In this document: in pieces, positions 9,415 to 18,509 of the stretch | Layout: every line of letters starts with the position of its first letter | How positions within the stretch are numbered: the stretch's first letter is position 1 | NCBI RefSeq assembly: GCF_040256645.1 | Contig: NZ_CP158281.1 | Coordinates: 2,108,001-2,172,000 of the forward strand | DNA: 64,000 nucleotides | Source of the DNA: Brevibacterium sp. CBA3109 | GTDB taxonomy: Bacteria > Actinomycetota > Actinomycetes > Actinomycetales > Brevibacteriaceae | Reading direction: 5' to 3' | Notes under the pieces: generated by a model | Databases searched by the model: none | Told to the model about the DNA's origin: nothing | What the model saw: only the letters and a program-made list of their open reading frames with translations | Translations under genes and position numbers: made by a program

Positions 9415-10563
9415 ATGCGTCTGAGCACCTCGGGAATCATCTTCATCCTCGCCGGAGTCGCACTGATCATCACCGCGTATCGGTTCGCGCTCCCCGGGCT
9501 GCTGCCTGCTGGGATTCTGCTTCTGGCGCTGGTCCTCCTCTCGGCGCTGCTGATCACCTGGGGCACCCGCCGTGTTTCGATCACGCTGCGGACAGGACTG
9601 CCCACGGTGGCACTGCCTCAGTCCAGAGACCGCTACCCGCTGGCGCACGAGGGAAAAGAGGTCCAGGTCGAGGCCCTGGTGACTAACACCGGGCGTCTGG
9701 CCCTCCCGTCCTCGACCATCAGCTTCGTGGCAGCTGAGGGCTTCGGCGATTCCACGGTCGGGCAAGTTCCTCCCCTGACTCACGGTGCCTCTCAGACCGT
9801 CTTGACATCCTTTACACCCAATCGTCGTGGTCTCAGCGGGGTTGAAACCGTGCTGATCACTGTTTCGGGCCCCTTCGGCCTGGTGACGAGGAAGAAGAAG
9901 GTCGTCGCCGGATATCCTGTGGCTGTCTCAGTGCCGATCCTTCCCGCACGGATTCCCTCCGACTCGGCGATCAGACCGGCCCGTCTGGATGACGGCAAGG
10001 TGCGCGCCGGCCACACTGCTCGGGACTTCCACACGCGCGAGTACGTGCCGGGAGACGATCTCAGACACGTCCACTGGCCGAGCACCGCGAAGTCCGGTGA
10101 GCTCATGGTCCGTCACGAAGCTGACGAGGAGACGCTCTACGCACTCATCGTCGTCGATCTCAAGGGAGAGGACGGCCACCCGGATTCCCTCGAAATCGAA
10201 TTCCTCCTGGCCGCAGCGGCTGCCGCCGGGACGGCTTTTCTGCGTGCAGACTATGAGGTCTTCGTCGTCGCCCCCGGCCATCAGATCAGGTTCAAAGGAC
10301 AGCGCGATATCGACAGACTGCGATTGCTCACCGCCCTCGTCGAGGCCGGCAAAGTGCAACTGCCTTCCCATGACAACCCCAACCACATAGTTATCTGCGC
10401 CGTTGATAACGGTCGAGGACAGGAGCTGGCAGCACAATTCTCCCGGCGCGTTCCGGTCACCGTGCGCAGCCTCGACGACATCAACGATCTGACGATGGTG
10501 GGACTGAGCGAGGATCTGCCCGAATCATGGACCGCATTCGATTCGAAGCGGGTGAAGCGATGA
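9415..10563 (+). CDS. DUF58 domain membrane protein
   Basis: The 382-aa protein has two adjacent N-terminal membrane helices (about residues 7-45). A beta-rich region follows, then the DUF58 core with TREYVPGDDLRHVHW and STAKSGELMVRHEADEE (about residues 204-240), typical of the family. DUF58 proteins resemble von Willebrand A folds and are found with MoxR ATPases; their exact role is not settled. It begins 4 nt after moxR, and its stop overlaps the next start (ATGA). This coupling suggests a three-protein membrane module. Confidence 0.88.
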   Translation: MRLSTSGIIFILAGVALIITAYRFALPGLLPAGILLLALVLLSALLITWGTRRVSITLRTGLPTVALPQSRDRYPLAHEGKEVQVEALVTNTGRLALPSSTISFVAAEGFGDSTVGQVPPLTHGASQTVLTSFTPNRRGLSGVETVLITVSGPFGLVTRKKKVVAGYPVAVSVPILPARIPSDSAIRPARLDDGKVRAGHTARDFHTREYVPGDDLRHVHWPSTAKSGELMVRHEADEETLYALIVVDLKGEDGHPDSLEIEFLLAAAAAAGTAFLRADYEVFVVAPGHQIRFKGQRDIDRLRLLTALVEAGKVQLPSHDNPNHIVICAVDNGRGQELAAQFSRRVPVTVRSLDDINDLTMVGLSEDLPESWTAFDSKRVKR

Positions 10564-12899
10564 GCCCCGACACAACTGAGAGCCCCGACAGGCATCCCTC
10601 GGCTTGGCTCGAGGCCTGTGCCGTGTTCGTGGCCATGATTTTGGCCGCAATCGGGCTCTCCGCCGTGTTCTCCGACTTCGCATGGCTTCCCTCTGTCCTC
10701 ATCTCGATCCTCCTGATCGTCGTCGTCGGCGCAATCTTCCGCAGCGTCCCGGTCCTTCGAGCCACCGGCGCTGCTGTCATCGCACAATGCGTCGTGGGCC
10801 TGATCACGGTCCTCGTACTGTGCGCACCGAACACGCTTGCTCTCGGTGTCGTGCCCACCGGCAGTTCATTCACCACCGTGATCGACCTGCTGTCCTCGGG
10901 AGTCAGCGATCTGTACGCCACCACTCCCCCAGCAGCCAGCACTCCTGGCTTCACCACGATGCTGACGATCGCGTTCACCCTGATCACCATCCTCATCGAC
11001 GGACTCGTCTCCGACATAAGAGCCCCCAAAGTCAGTGGTGTTCTGCTCCTGGTGCTGTGGATGATCCCGGTCTTCTTCGCCCCCACCCAAGTCCAGTGGT
11101 GGCACGTCGTCTCCATCTTGGCGGCCTTCCTCCTACTCATGCTCAGCCCATACTTCCCCGCAGCGAAGTGGCGCGGCGGTCTGACCGCAACCGTGGCCGG
11201 AGCTGTGGCCGTCGCAATCGGCATCGGAGTTCCCGTGCTGCTGCCGGAAGTTCCGACCCTGCCTGATCGGGCGTCAGGCGACAAGGGCGACCTCACGGTG
11301 ACGAACCCGTTCCTCGACCTGCGTGCGGACCTCGGTGACCGTGACGATTCGACCATCTTCGACTACACCACGACAGAGTCCAAAGGACAGCCGATCAGGC
11401 TGACCTCGATCAACTCCTTTGACGGCCAGTCCTGGGCACCGACCCCCTTCCCCCTCGATCCCTTCGCCATCGCAAACGAGGGCTTGCCCTGGCCAGAGGG
11501 ACTCCCACGGGAGAAGAACTACAGTGAAGAGCGCATCGACGTCACAATCACTGACGAATTCGATCAGCAGTATCTTCCCACCCCGTACGCCCCACAGCAG
11601 CCGACCGGTTTGGACCGGCGCTGGATCTATGACGAGAAATCGCTGACAGTCGTCGGCAATGGTGAGAAGTCCGGTGGGCAGGACTACTCGATGGATTATC
11701 TCTCCATCAACCCTGACGTCAACGATCTGCAGAGCGCAATACCCGTGAACTCCAGCGATTTCGAGACGGAACTCGAAGTCCCGGACAGCCTGCCGGGCAC
11801 CGTGAAGGAGACCGCTGAGAAGATCACAGCGGACGCAGACAACCAATGGGAAGCCGCCGTCCTGCTCCAGGCCTATTTCCGCGGAGGCGACTTCGAATAT
11901 TCGCTGGATGCTCCCGAAAGAGCCAGCGGAGATGCGATCTCCGACTTCCTCGTCGACAAGAAGGGATACTGCGTTCAGTTCTCATCGGCGATGACCATCA
12001 TGGCCCGAACGATGGGAATTCCGGCACGCATCGGTGTCGGCTTCGGCGAAGGCACCAAGGCCGGTGGGGGCTTCGAGGTCAGCATGCAGGATTCGCATGC
12101 GTGGCCGGAATTGTACTTCGAGGGAGCCGGATGGGTCCGCTTCGAGCCCACTCCAGGCGGTCCCGCCGGCGACCCGCCCAAATGGACGGTGGCCAGCGGC
12201 AGCACCACAGAGAACTCCGAAAAGGATTCCGAAGAGACCTCGTCACCGTCAGAGGAGCCCACAGACGGCTCCAAGGAGTCCGCAGCAGCGGAGTCCGAGA
12301 GCCCCAGTACTGAGACGTCAGCGGCTGGAGAACCAGCTGGTGCGAATCTCGGTACGTACCTGTGGGCGGGCCTCATCGTGCTTGTGCTCCTGCTGCTCGC
12401 AGCGATTCCCGCTCTGTGGAGACTCATCCTGCGCCATCGACGCACACGGGACCCCGGACAGCTCGAAAAGGTCTGGACGGAGGTAAGGGCACTGTCGACC
12501 GACTACGGCCAGAGCCTCGACCCCAGCCGAACACTGCGATTCAACGAACTCGTACTGGCCAGCAGAAACGGCGGCGGGACTGACGAATCTGGCGATTCCA
12601 CCGCGGAAGCTGGTTCTTCGTCATCTGCGTCACGAGGCGATTCCGGTGATGGATTCACCGCGTTGCGCAGCCCGGCCCCGCCTGCAGGGGCACACCGGGC
12701 CGTCGATGACAGTGCCTTGTCGGCCTTCGTTGACGCTCTTGAGGCCCAACGATACGGCGCGAGTGAGAAGAGCATCTCGTCAGCTGAGGTCAGTGCCCTC
12801 ATCGATGAAGTCCGGACAGACCTCGCGGACAACGCGTCTCCCGGAAACAGGATCACCGCCAGAATCTGGCCGGCCAGCATCTTCAATCCACCGCGCTGA
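10560..12899 (+). CDS. Membrane-anchored transglutaminase-like protein (TgpA type)
   Basis: The 779-aa product opens with about seven hydrophobic helices (to about residue 235), then an extracytoplasmic transglutaminase-like domain. The catalytic cysteine lies in KKGYCVQFSSAMTIMAR (about residue 470) and the histidine in MQDSHAWPELYFEGAGWVRF (about 513), the usual Cys-His-Asp arrangement. A Ser/Glu/Thr-rich linker follows (about 550-595), then one more helix (about 600-618) and a cytoplasmic tail matching DUF4129 in position. Known TgpA proteins are essential in some bacteria, but the substrate is unclear; cross-linking or proteolysis at the envelope is possible. ATG 10560 overlaps the DUF58 stop. 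The frame opens slightly earlier at 10527, which is less likely. Confidence 0.88.
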   Translation: MSPDTTESPDRHPSAWLEACAVFVAMILAAIGLSAVFSDFAWLPSVLISILLIVVVGAIFRSVPVLRATGAAVIAQCVVGLITVLVLCAPNTLALGVVPTGSSFTTVIDLLSSGVSDLYATTPPAASTPGFTTMLTIAFTLITILIDGLVSDIRAPKVSGVLLLVLWMIPVFFAPTQVQWWHVVSILAAFLLLMLSPYFPAAKWRGGLTATVAGAVAVAIGIGVPVLLPEVPTLPDRASGDKGDLTVTNPFLDLRADLGDRDDSTIFDYTTTESKGQPIRLTSINSFDGQSWAPTPFPLDPFAIANEGLPWPEGLPREKNYSEERIDVTITDEFDQQYLPTPYAPQQPTGLDRRWIYDEKSLTVVGNGEKSGGQDYSMDYLSINPDVNDLQSAIPVNSSDFETELEVPDSLPGTVKETAEKITADADNQWEAAVLLQAYFRGGDFEYSLDAPERASGDAISDFLVDKKGYCVQFSSAMTIMARTMGIPARIGVGFGEGTKAGGGFEVSMQDSHAWPELYFEGAGWVRFEPTPGGPAGDPPKWTVASGSTTENSEKDSEETSSPSEEPTDGSKESAAAESESPSTETSAAGEPAGANLGTYLWAGLIVLVLLLLAAIPALWRLILRHRRTRDPGQLEKVWTEVRALSTDYGQSLDPSRTLRFNELVLASRNGGGTDESGDSTAEAGSSSSASRGDSGDGFTALRSPAPPAGAHRAVDDSALSAFVDALEAQRYGASEKSISSAEVSALIDEVRTDLADNASPGNRITARIWPASIFNPPR

Positions 12900-13240
12900 T
12901 TGCGATTGCCTGTCGCTGCTCCCGATGCCCTTCGTGTCCGGGGCAGCACCCATTCAAGCGCCACCGCTGCAGCCCCTCAGTGGGTGTAGGCTCCCTCAAC
13001 TGGAGTGGGCCCCCTCAACGGACGTGGGCTTGGCCAGTGCGTGTGCGGTATCGGCAGGCGCCGATGCCTCCGTAGGCCCGATAGCGAGCACGAAAAAGCG
13101 CCCTCTGTGGAGAGGACGCTTCGCTGGTGCGTAGTTGTGTGCAAAGAGTTCGTCGGAGGCAATCCGCACGCAATGACGATCGGGCTTCAGATCATCCGGC
13201 TGTGAATCACTCTCACCGGCACATCTGAGTAGCGCGAGAG
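12900..13240. other. Intergenic region with an imperfect tandem repeat and a terminator
   Basis: No credible gene is seen between the transglutaminase (plus) and the DUF3040 gene (minus). Two 20-nt units, GGCTCCCTCAACTGGAGTGG (12989-13008) and a copy at 13008-13027, match at 16 of 20 positions and each can fold weakly; they may serve as a terminator region for the plus-strand operon. A clearer minus-strand terminator is listed separately at 13092-13121. Confidence 0.5.
13092..13121 (-). terminator. Rho-independent terminator after the DUF3040 gene
   Basis: Read on the minus strand, AAGCG-T-CCTCT, loop CCAC, AGAGG-G-CGCTT forms a stem of 10 pairs with one mismatch. The stem merges into a TTTTT run (CGCTTTTTCG). 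It lies about 120 nt after the stop of the DUF3040 gene. The plus-strand side has no T-run, so it serves the minus strand. Confidence 0.75.
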
Positions 13241-13651
13241 TCACTCGCCGCGCTGGCGCTTCTCCCACCGGTCTTCGATCCGGTTCATGAAACCGGTCGG
13301 TCCCTTCGCCTCAGACTGAGGACCGTTCGAAGGCTGAGCTCGCTTCGTCTTGTCGCCGATCTGACGCGGGCGGCTGAAAGCCCAGTACATGCCGGCAACC
13401 ATAAGACCGAATCCGACAACGCCGAGGATAATCCACCATGCGCTGTTCGTCACCATGGAAATGGCGAAAATCGCTGCAGCGAGCCCTACCAGGGTGAGCA
13501 GAATACCCAGCACGAATCGCTTTGCAGAGAACCCCGGCCCGTTGGCTGCGGCCTGGGTTTCTGAAATATTGCGTGCGAAACGTGGGTCTTCACTGCGCAA
13601 CTGCTTCTCCAACTGATCGAGCAGCTGCTGTTCGTGATCGGAGAGTGGCAT
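13241..13651 (-). CDS. DUF3040 family membrane protein
   Basis: DUF3040 proteins are small actinobacterial membrane proteins of unknown function, often near the dcw cluster or dinB. The 136-aa product starts PLSDHEQQLLDQLEKQL, the hallmark opening of the family. It has two helices (FVLGILLTLVGLAAAIFAIS and WWIILGVVGFGLMVAGMYW) and a charged C-terminal tail. ATG 13651 is preferred over the longer frame because GGGGG lies about 8 nt upstream and the family motif starts exactly there. It is downstream of dinB on the same strand and is followed by a terminator. Confidence 0.9.
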   Translation of the reverse strand: MPLSDHEQQLLDQLEKQLRSEDPRFARNISETQAAANGPGFSAKRFVLGILLTLVGLAAAIFAISMVTNSAWWIILGVVGFGLMVAGMYWAFSRPRQIGDKTKRAQPSNGPQSEAKGPTGFMNRIEDRWEKRQRGE

Positions 13652-13781
13652 CTCGAACCCCCGTTTCCTTACTCTGGCCTGATGACACAATCATAGTCTC
13701 TGAACACCGAAAAAACACCTTGGGGACCGTTGCATGCCCCGGATTCCCACTGCGTCCTCAGACTATGGTGCGCCTCACCGC

Positions 13782-15041
13782 CTAAACGTGGTCTGGACCC
13801 GTATTTTCGTGGTCATGACGCTTTCTGAGCAGAGACGCCTGGGAGATCGAGGCAGTCCCAAATTTCTTCCGCACATCGTCGAGAGCAACTTCTGCCTCCC
13901 TGCCCGAGTGCTCTGCCTCGTCCAATCGCGCCTGCCTGCCGCTGACCGCGAAATCCATCAGACCGGCTGCGCGGATACCCAGCAGACGCACCCCCTTGGA
14001 TTTCTGCTCCCGCAGGTTCCTCATTGCCGGTCGCAGGGCCTCATAGATCTCGCGGGCGAGGTCGGTCGGAGCATCGAGAGTGATCGATCGTGACAGTGTC
14101 GTGAAATCCGCAAGACGATATTTCAGTCCCAAAGTGGTGGCGACCTTGCCATCGGCTCGAACCCTGTGCGCAACTTTGTCCGCCAAGCGCAGCAGCTCGT
14201 GCTCCAGCTGGCTCAGATCCCAGACATCGTCATTGAAGGTGTGCTCAGCACTGATCGACCGGTCTTTCACCTGCCTGTCCATCCCATGTGAGTCCAGTCC
14301 GTGGGCGCTGCGCCACAGATGATGGCCATGGGCACCGAAGACCCGACCCGCCCAAGCTTCGTCGACGGCCGCCAAATCCCCGATCAAGCGTATTCCGTAC
14401 CTGAAGAACCCTTCCTTCGTCTTCTCCCCCACTCCCGGAAGCGCTTCAATCGGCATCGGATCGAGGAATTCCTGAGTAGCAGACAGCGGGACGAGCAGCT
14501 GTCCGTGTGGCTTGGCGCGGGTGGACGCGAGCTTCGCCACGACACGGCTGCCGGCGATCCCCACAGATGCACTCAGTCCCGTCTGTGCTTCGATCTCGGT
14601 TCGCAGCTTGGACGTGATCAGTACCGGAGGCCCCAATCTGCGCACCGCCGCGGACACGTCGATATAGGCTTCGTCGACACTGACCTGTTGAAAATCAGGA
14701 GTCACCTCGCCCACCAAGTCGAAGACCTTCTGGGAATACGAGGAGTACAGGCCGTGAGAAGGAGGGATCACCTCGGCGAAGGGGCAGAGACTCATCGCCC
14801 GACCCATGGGCATGGCGGCATGGACACCGAACTCACGAGCCTCATAGCTGGCCGACACCACGACACCGCGCCCGCTGCGACCCCCGACGATGACGGGACG
14901 ACCGAGAAACTCCGGACGGCTCAGAAGCTCCACCGACACGAAGAAAGAATCCATGTCGAGGTGGAGCATCGTGGCACCGGTGTCATCCGTCCCGAGACGA
15001 CTCAGGTCGCCACCGGAACGTGCCAGCTGCTTACGGCTCAT
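13782..15041 (-). CDS. dinB: DNA polymerase IV (Y-family)
   Basis: DinB is a translesion polymerase that copies damaged templates with low fidelity. The 419-aa product has the first metal-binding motif LHLDMDSFFVSVE, the SYEAREFGVHAAMPM segment that sets the nucleotide pocket, and the catalytic SVDEAYIDVS. The helix-hairpin-helix region (ALPGVGEKTKEGFFRYGI) and little-finger domain follow. Length is somewhat above E. coli DinB because of a basic C-terminal tail. The start codon is an ATG with no strong ribosome site. No SOS box was identified upstream. Confidence 0.94.
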   Translation of the reverse strand: MSRKQLARSGGDLSRLGTDDTGATMLHLDMDSFFVSVELLSRPEFLGRPVIVGGRSGRGVVVSASYEAREFGVHAAMPMGRAMSLCPFAEVIPPSHGLYSSYSQKVFDLVGEVTPDFQQVSVDEAYIDVSAAVRRLGPPVLITSKLRTEIEAQTGLSASVGIAGSRVVAKLASTRAKPHGQLLVPLSATQEFLDPMPIEALPGVGEKTKEGFFRYGIRLIGDLAAVDEAWAGRVFGAHGHHLWRSAHGLDSHGMDRQVKDRSISAEHTFNDDVWDLSQLEHELLRLADKVAHRVRADGKVATTLGLKYRLADFTTLSRSITLDAPTDLAREIYEALRPAMRNLREQKSKGVRLLGIRAAGLMDFAVSGRQARLDEAEHSGREAEVALDDVRKKFGTASISQASLLRKRHDHENTGPDHV

Positions 15042-15107
15042 CGCGCACCCATGTGTTTGCGTTGGCTCCTTTCGGCTCCCGTCCCTCAGTCCGGGTAGTC
15101 TGTAGCC

Positions 15108-15650
15108 ATGGTATCGCGCGCCACTGTCATGACATTGCCCATCGTCGCCGCTCTCGTCCTCGCCGGATGCTCGGGCCCGGCCAACGAGGCGGCAGAAGGA
15201 TCGCCCACTGCCGAAGAGACACAGTCTTCGCCCGTCGCCTCACCGCCTGAGGGTTCGGAGGCCGCGAGCAGCGAACAGCCGAGCAAGAATTCGGAGCCTG
15301 CCTCCACCGACGTCGAAGACCTTCCGGGTTATCTCAAGCCCTACCCGGACTCGACCGTGTTGTCGAGCGCCCGCGCGAAAGCCGAAACCGGAGCCGATTC
15401 AGGGAAACTCGAACAGGTCAGCCTGGTCATGAGCGCCAAGGCCAAGCCGAAGGACATCTTCGCGTTCTACTCCAAGGCACTGAAGAAGGCCGGTTTCGAA
15501 TCCTACGGCGAAGAGATCAAGACGAAGAGTGCCCAAGTCGTGAACTTCCGACACAAAGACAATGACGGTCTGCTCGTCGTCACGATCGCACAGGATCCGT
15601 CGGAGAAGGCGAATTCGATCGTGACGGTCGGCGGGAACATCGTGCCATGA
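15108..15650 (+). CDS. Predicted lipoprotein of unknown function
   Basis: The 180-aa product has a signal peptide with the lipobox VLAGC, so the cysteine at about residue 21 should be lipidated and the protein anchored outside the membrane. A Ser/Glu/Pro-rich linker (about 22-65) leads to a small folded region of about 110 residues containing KPKDIFAFYSKALKKAGF. That pattern recalls small alpha-beta lipoproteins, but I do not recognise the family. Its stop overlaps the start of the polyprenyl synthase (ATGATG), so the two are likely co-translated, although no functional link is evident. Confidence 0.8.
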   Translation: MVSRATVMTLPIVAALVLAGCSGPANEAAEGSPTAEETQSSPVASPPEGSEAASSEQPSKNSEPASTDVEDLPGYLKPYPDSTVLSSARAKAETGADSGKLEQVSLVMSAKAKPKDIFAFYSKALKKAGFESYGEEIKTKSAQVVNFRHKDNDGLLVVTIAQDPSEKANSIVTVGGNIVP

Positions 15651-16852
15651 TGGGTGCCGATGCCCCGTCCACGGTTGGCGCGGGAGCTGCGGAGACAGCA
15701 GAGAGTTCTCACCAGAACAGCACCATCGACGCTCTTGATTCGCCGGAGTCCATTGCGGCCGAGGTATCGACGGGGATCGAAGATTTCCTCGAATCGAAGG
15801 CGGCCGAGTTCCTCGCGATCTCACCTGATGCCCACGACATCGGGCGAGCTCTCCTCGACTTCACTCGGGGCGGGAAGATGATCCGTCCGGTCCTGCTGTG
15901 GTGGGGTTTCCAGCTGGCAGTCGGCGATGATCAGTCCCGGGATCGTCTCGCCGGCGGTGTCGCCGAAGCCGCGGGATCGCTCGAGCTTCTCCACGCGGCC
16001 GCCCTCATCCATGACGACGTCATCGATCATTCCGATACACGTCGCGGCAAGCCGGCGCTGCATCGCCGATTCGAGTCCCGCCACTGTGAACGCCGCTACC
16101 AAGGCGGAGCCGAACCCTTCGGTGTCGCGGCCGCCATCGTCATCGGAGACATCTGCCTCGCACTCAGCGAAGAGCTCTTCGAGAAGTCCCAGACAGTCCT
16201 GGGCATCACGTCCTTGGCGCGAGATCTGCGGGCCACGCTCCGACGCGATGTGATGGTCGGGCAGTACCTGGATGTCCTCGCCGAGGTGGTCCCGCTTGAG
16301 GACGAACGCATCGGCGAACGGGCGTGGGAAGTTCTCAGCTACAAGTCCGCGAAGTACTCGGTCGAACAGCCCCTCCTGCTCGGCGCTGCGCTGGGAGGCG
16401 CCGACGAGGAGCAGCTTGCGGAAATCTCCAGGTTCGGGCTCCCGCTGGGCCAGGCGTTCCAACTCCGCGACGATGTTCTCGGCGTCTTCGGCGACCCTGT
16501 AGCCACGGGTAAACCTGCTGGCGATGACATCCGTGAGGGCAAGCGCACAGTTCTCATTGCGGAGAGCTTGAAGAACCTCAACCCGAAGCAGGTTCAGATC
16601 ATGGCCGAGCGTCTCGGAGACCCGAACCTCTCTGATGCCGAGGTGGGAGAATGCGTGGCGATGCTCACTGAGTCCGGGGGACTCGATGCAGTCGAGTCCT
16701 TCATCCGGACCAAATATGAAGAAGCTCTGTCTGTGGTCCGACAATGGGCGACTGCAGGCCCCCACTCTGACACCACCCGGACGAAGATCGGCCCGACGGC
16801 TCTCGACCAGCTCGAGAGGTTCGCAGAGGCTCTCAGCTACCGGACGAGCTGA
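15647..16852 (+). CDS. Polyprenyl (geranylgeranyl-type) diphosphate synthase
   Basis: This enzyme condenses isopentenyl diphosphate with allylic diphosphates to build isoprenoid chains. The first aspartate-rich motif is DDVIDHSDTRRG and the second is LRDDVLGVFGD, with GGKMIRPVLL near the N-terminus for diphosphate binding. The product is 401 aa, with about 35 extra residues at the N-terminus. It resembles IdsA2 of mycobacteria and sits in the same neighbourhood (Rv2175c, pknL, aroG follow). Chain length cannot be settled from sequence. The start overlaps the lipoprotein stop; ATG 15650 is an alternative. Confidence 0.92.
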   Translation: MMGADAPSTVGAGAAETAESSHQNSTIDALDSPESIAAEVSTGIEDFLESKAAEFLAISPDAHDIGRALLDFTRGGKMIRPVLLWWGFQLAVGDDQSRDRLAGGVAEAAGSLELLHAAALIHDDVIDHSDTRRGKPALHRRFESRHCERRYQGGAEPFGVAAAIVIGDICLALSEELFEKSQTVLGITSLARDLRATLRRDVMVGQYLDVLAEVVPLEDERIGERAWEVLSYKSAKYSVEQPLLLGAALGGADEEQLAEISRFGLPLGQAFQLRDDVLGVFGDPVATGKPAGDDIREGKRTVLIAESLKNLNPKQVQIMAERLGDPNLSDAEVGECVAMLTESGGLDAVESFIRTKYEEALSVVRQWATAGPHSDTTRTKIGPTALDQLERFAEALSYRTS

Positions 16853-16868
16853 GTGCCCCGCTGAAGAG

Positions 16869-17219
16869 CTAGAAGGCCAGGGCCTGTGCCCGTCGCCTGA
16901 CCTCTTTGCGGTTACCGGCCCGCAGCAGATCGATGGGACGACCGGGCAGAGAGTCATCTGGGGTGAAGAGCCAGTCGATGGCCTCTTGATCATCGAAGCC
17001 CGCATCCCGCAAAGTGCTCAGGGTGCCTTTCAGCGGGGTGAGCACCGAGCCGTCGATGAGGAATGCTGTCGGCACCCTCATCACTTTGGGCTTCCCGTGC
17101 TTGTAGCCGCAGATAGCACCGTCCTCCATGAGCCTGCGCACCTGCATGATGTCAAGGCCCGTCGACTCGGCGATATCTGGCAATGTGGCCCAATCCTGGA
17201 CGAGTTCTTCCGTATTCAC
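16869..17219 (-). CDS. Rv2175c-like DNA-binding protein
   Basis: The 116-aa product matches the layout of mycobacterial Rv2175c: an N-terminal winged-helix DNA-binding part (WATLPDIAESTGLDIMQVRR, then YKHGKPKVMRVP) and a C-terminal helical part ending RRRAQALAF. In Mycobacterium tuberculosis Rv2175c is phosphorylated by PknL, which blocks DNA binding. A PASTA kinase lies close by here (18506-20572), so the same pairing is likely. The start is a GTG with GAGGAT directly ahead; the longer frame to 17651 is an artefact. It converges with the polyprenyl synthase, 16 nt apart. Confidence 0.85.
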   Translation of the reverse strand: MNTEELVQDWATLPDIAESTGLDIMQVRRLMEDGAICGYKHGKPKVMRVPTAFLIDGSVLTPLKGTLSTLRDAGFDDQEAIDWLFTPDDSLPGRPIDLLRAGNRKEVRRRAQALAF

Positions 17220-17348
17220 ATCCTCAAGCCTAGCAATATTTGAGAGAAACACCCCGCCATGCGGAGTCGAATGCTCGGGTGCGAGCCGGGCACTCGATAG
17301 TCTGGAGAGTGAAACTTCCCCATCCGATATGAAGTCAGCAGGTGACAG

Positions 17349-18509
17349 ATGAGACGCATGCAACGGAATCCTCAGGTGCCCGTTACCGCCGCTCCTGACA
17401 TCCGGGCTGCTTCGAAGGTGAATTCCACCGGCCCCATTCCGGGCATCACCGACCCCATTCCCACAGATCGTGACAACGCTGACATCGACTTCGCCGAGGC
17501 ACCATCCTCTCCCCGTGCCGACGAGTCCCCCCTTGCCGACGAGCATGAGAACTCCCCCAGCACACTCACCGACTGCCCACCGTCGACGGTGACTGCACCG
17601 GGACCGCAATGGACGTCTGGAACCAACGGCGAAACGATTCCGGTGACTCACGGCGGTCGAACCTACAAGACCAAAGAAGGCGACACTCTATACGGAGTCG
17701 CCAGCAAACACGGCGTTTCCGTGCCTGCTCTGGCTGAGCTCAATCGCATTTCGCCGCGCCAGAATCTCCATCAGGGTCAGGTGCTGTCCCTGCCCGAGAA
17801 GAACGACCTGCCCGATACCGACCCTTCACATGTCGTCGCGCCGGGCGAAACGCTGCCCGGTATCGCCGCCAGACACCAGATGTCTCTCGGAGCGCTGCGT
17901 CGCGCAAATTCGATGGGTGGGGATTCCTTCCTCCAGGTGGGTGAACTGCTGCTGCTCAGAGATTCGACGGCTCGACGCCATCGCACGCCGCCCGTGCCTC
18001 CGACCGACATTCCGCGGGTCGCGACGAGCGCACAGGTCGAGGGCATTCGGCCCAATGTGCTTGCAGCCGCCCGTCTCAACAAGTTCACTCTTCTGCAACG
18101 AACTCACCCAGCACCGGCCCAGGCCCGAATCATCGTTGCGTCAATCGCCGAGGAACTCGGTGCCGACCCGGCACTCATGCAGGCTGTTGCCGCACAGGAA
18201 TCAGGTTTCCAGCACACCACGGTCTCGGCTGGGAATGCCATCGGCATCATGCAGGTCACCCCTCGCTCGGGCAGATGGGCCAGCGACATCGTCGGACGCA
18301 ACCTCGATCTGCTCGACATCGCCGATAACATCGTTGCGGGAACTGTCATCTTGGGGTGGCTGGTCGAAACTGCAGAGTCAGAGAACGACGCGCTGGCAGG
18401 CTACTACCAGGACCTGCGCTCCGTGAGATCCGAGGGACTGCTGCCTGAGACGAAGGCATTCGTCCGCAGCGTTCAAATGCAGCGACAGCGAATGCAGGAG
18501 GCGCTATGA
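17349..18509 (+). CDS. LysM-domain lytic transglycosylase-like protein
   Basis: The 386-aa product carries two LysM peptidoglycan-binding repeats (YKTKEGDTLYGVASKHGVSV at about 100-143 and HVVAPGETLPGIAARHQMSL at about 160-203). A C-terminal SLT/lysozyme-like domain follows, with the catalytic glutamate in VAAQESGFQ (about residue 283) and NAIGIMQVTP. It should cleave or remodel peptidoglycan. No clear signal peptide is visible at the N-terminus, which is Pro/Asp-rich for about 90 residues; export is therefore uncertain. ATG 17349 has AGGTGAC 6 nt upstream. The stop overlaps the kinase start (ATGA), so the two are made together. Confidence 0.85.
   Translation: MRRMQRNPQVPVTAAPDIRAASKVNSTGPIPGITDPIPTDRDNADIDFAEAPSSPRADESPLADEHENSPSTLTDCPPSTVTAPGPQWTSGTNGETIPVTHGGRTYKTKEGDTLYGVASKHGVSVPALAELNRISPRQNLHQGQVLSLPEKNDLPDTDPSHVVAPGETLPGIAARHQMSLGALRRANSMGGDSFLQVGELLLLRDSTARRHRTPPVPPTDIPRVATSAQVEGIRPNVLAAARLNKFTLLQRTHPAPAQARIIVASIAEELGADPALMQAVAAQESGFQHTTVSAGNAIGIMQVTPRSGRWASDIVGRNLDLLDIADNIVAGTVILGWLVETAESENDALAGYYQDLRSVRSEGLLPETKAFVRSVQMQRQRMQEAL

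Noticed and set aside
13008..13027. Repeat pair 12989-13027 as a CRISPR-like element
   Set aside because: Only two imperfect units with no spacers and no cas genes.
17220..17651. Upstream extension of the Rv2175c-like frame
   Set aside because: Homology starts at the GTG at 17219, which has its own ribosome site; the extension overlaps the LysM gene in antisense.
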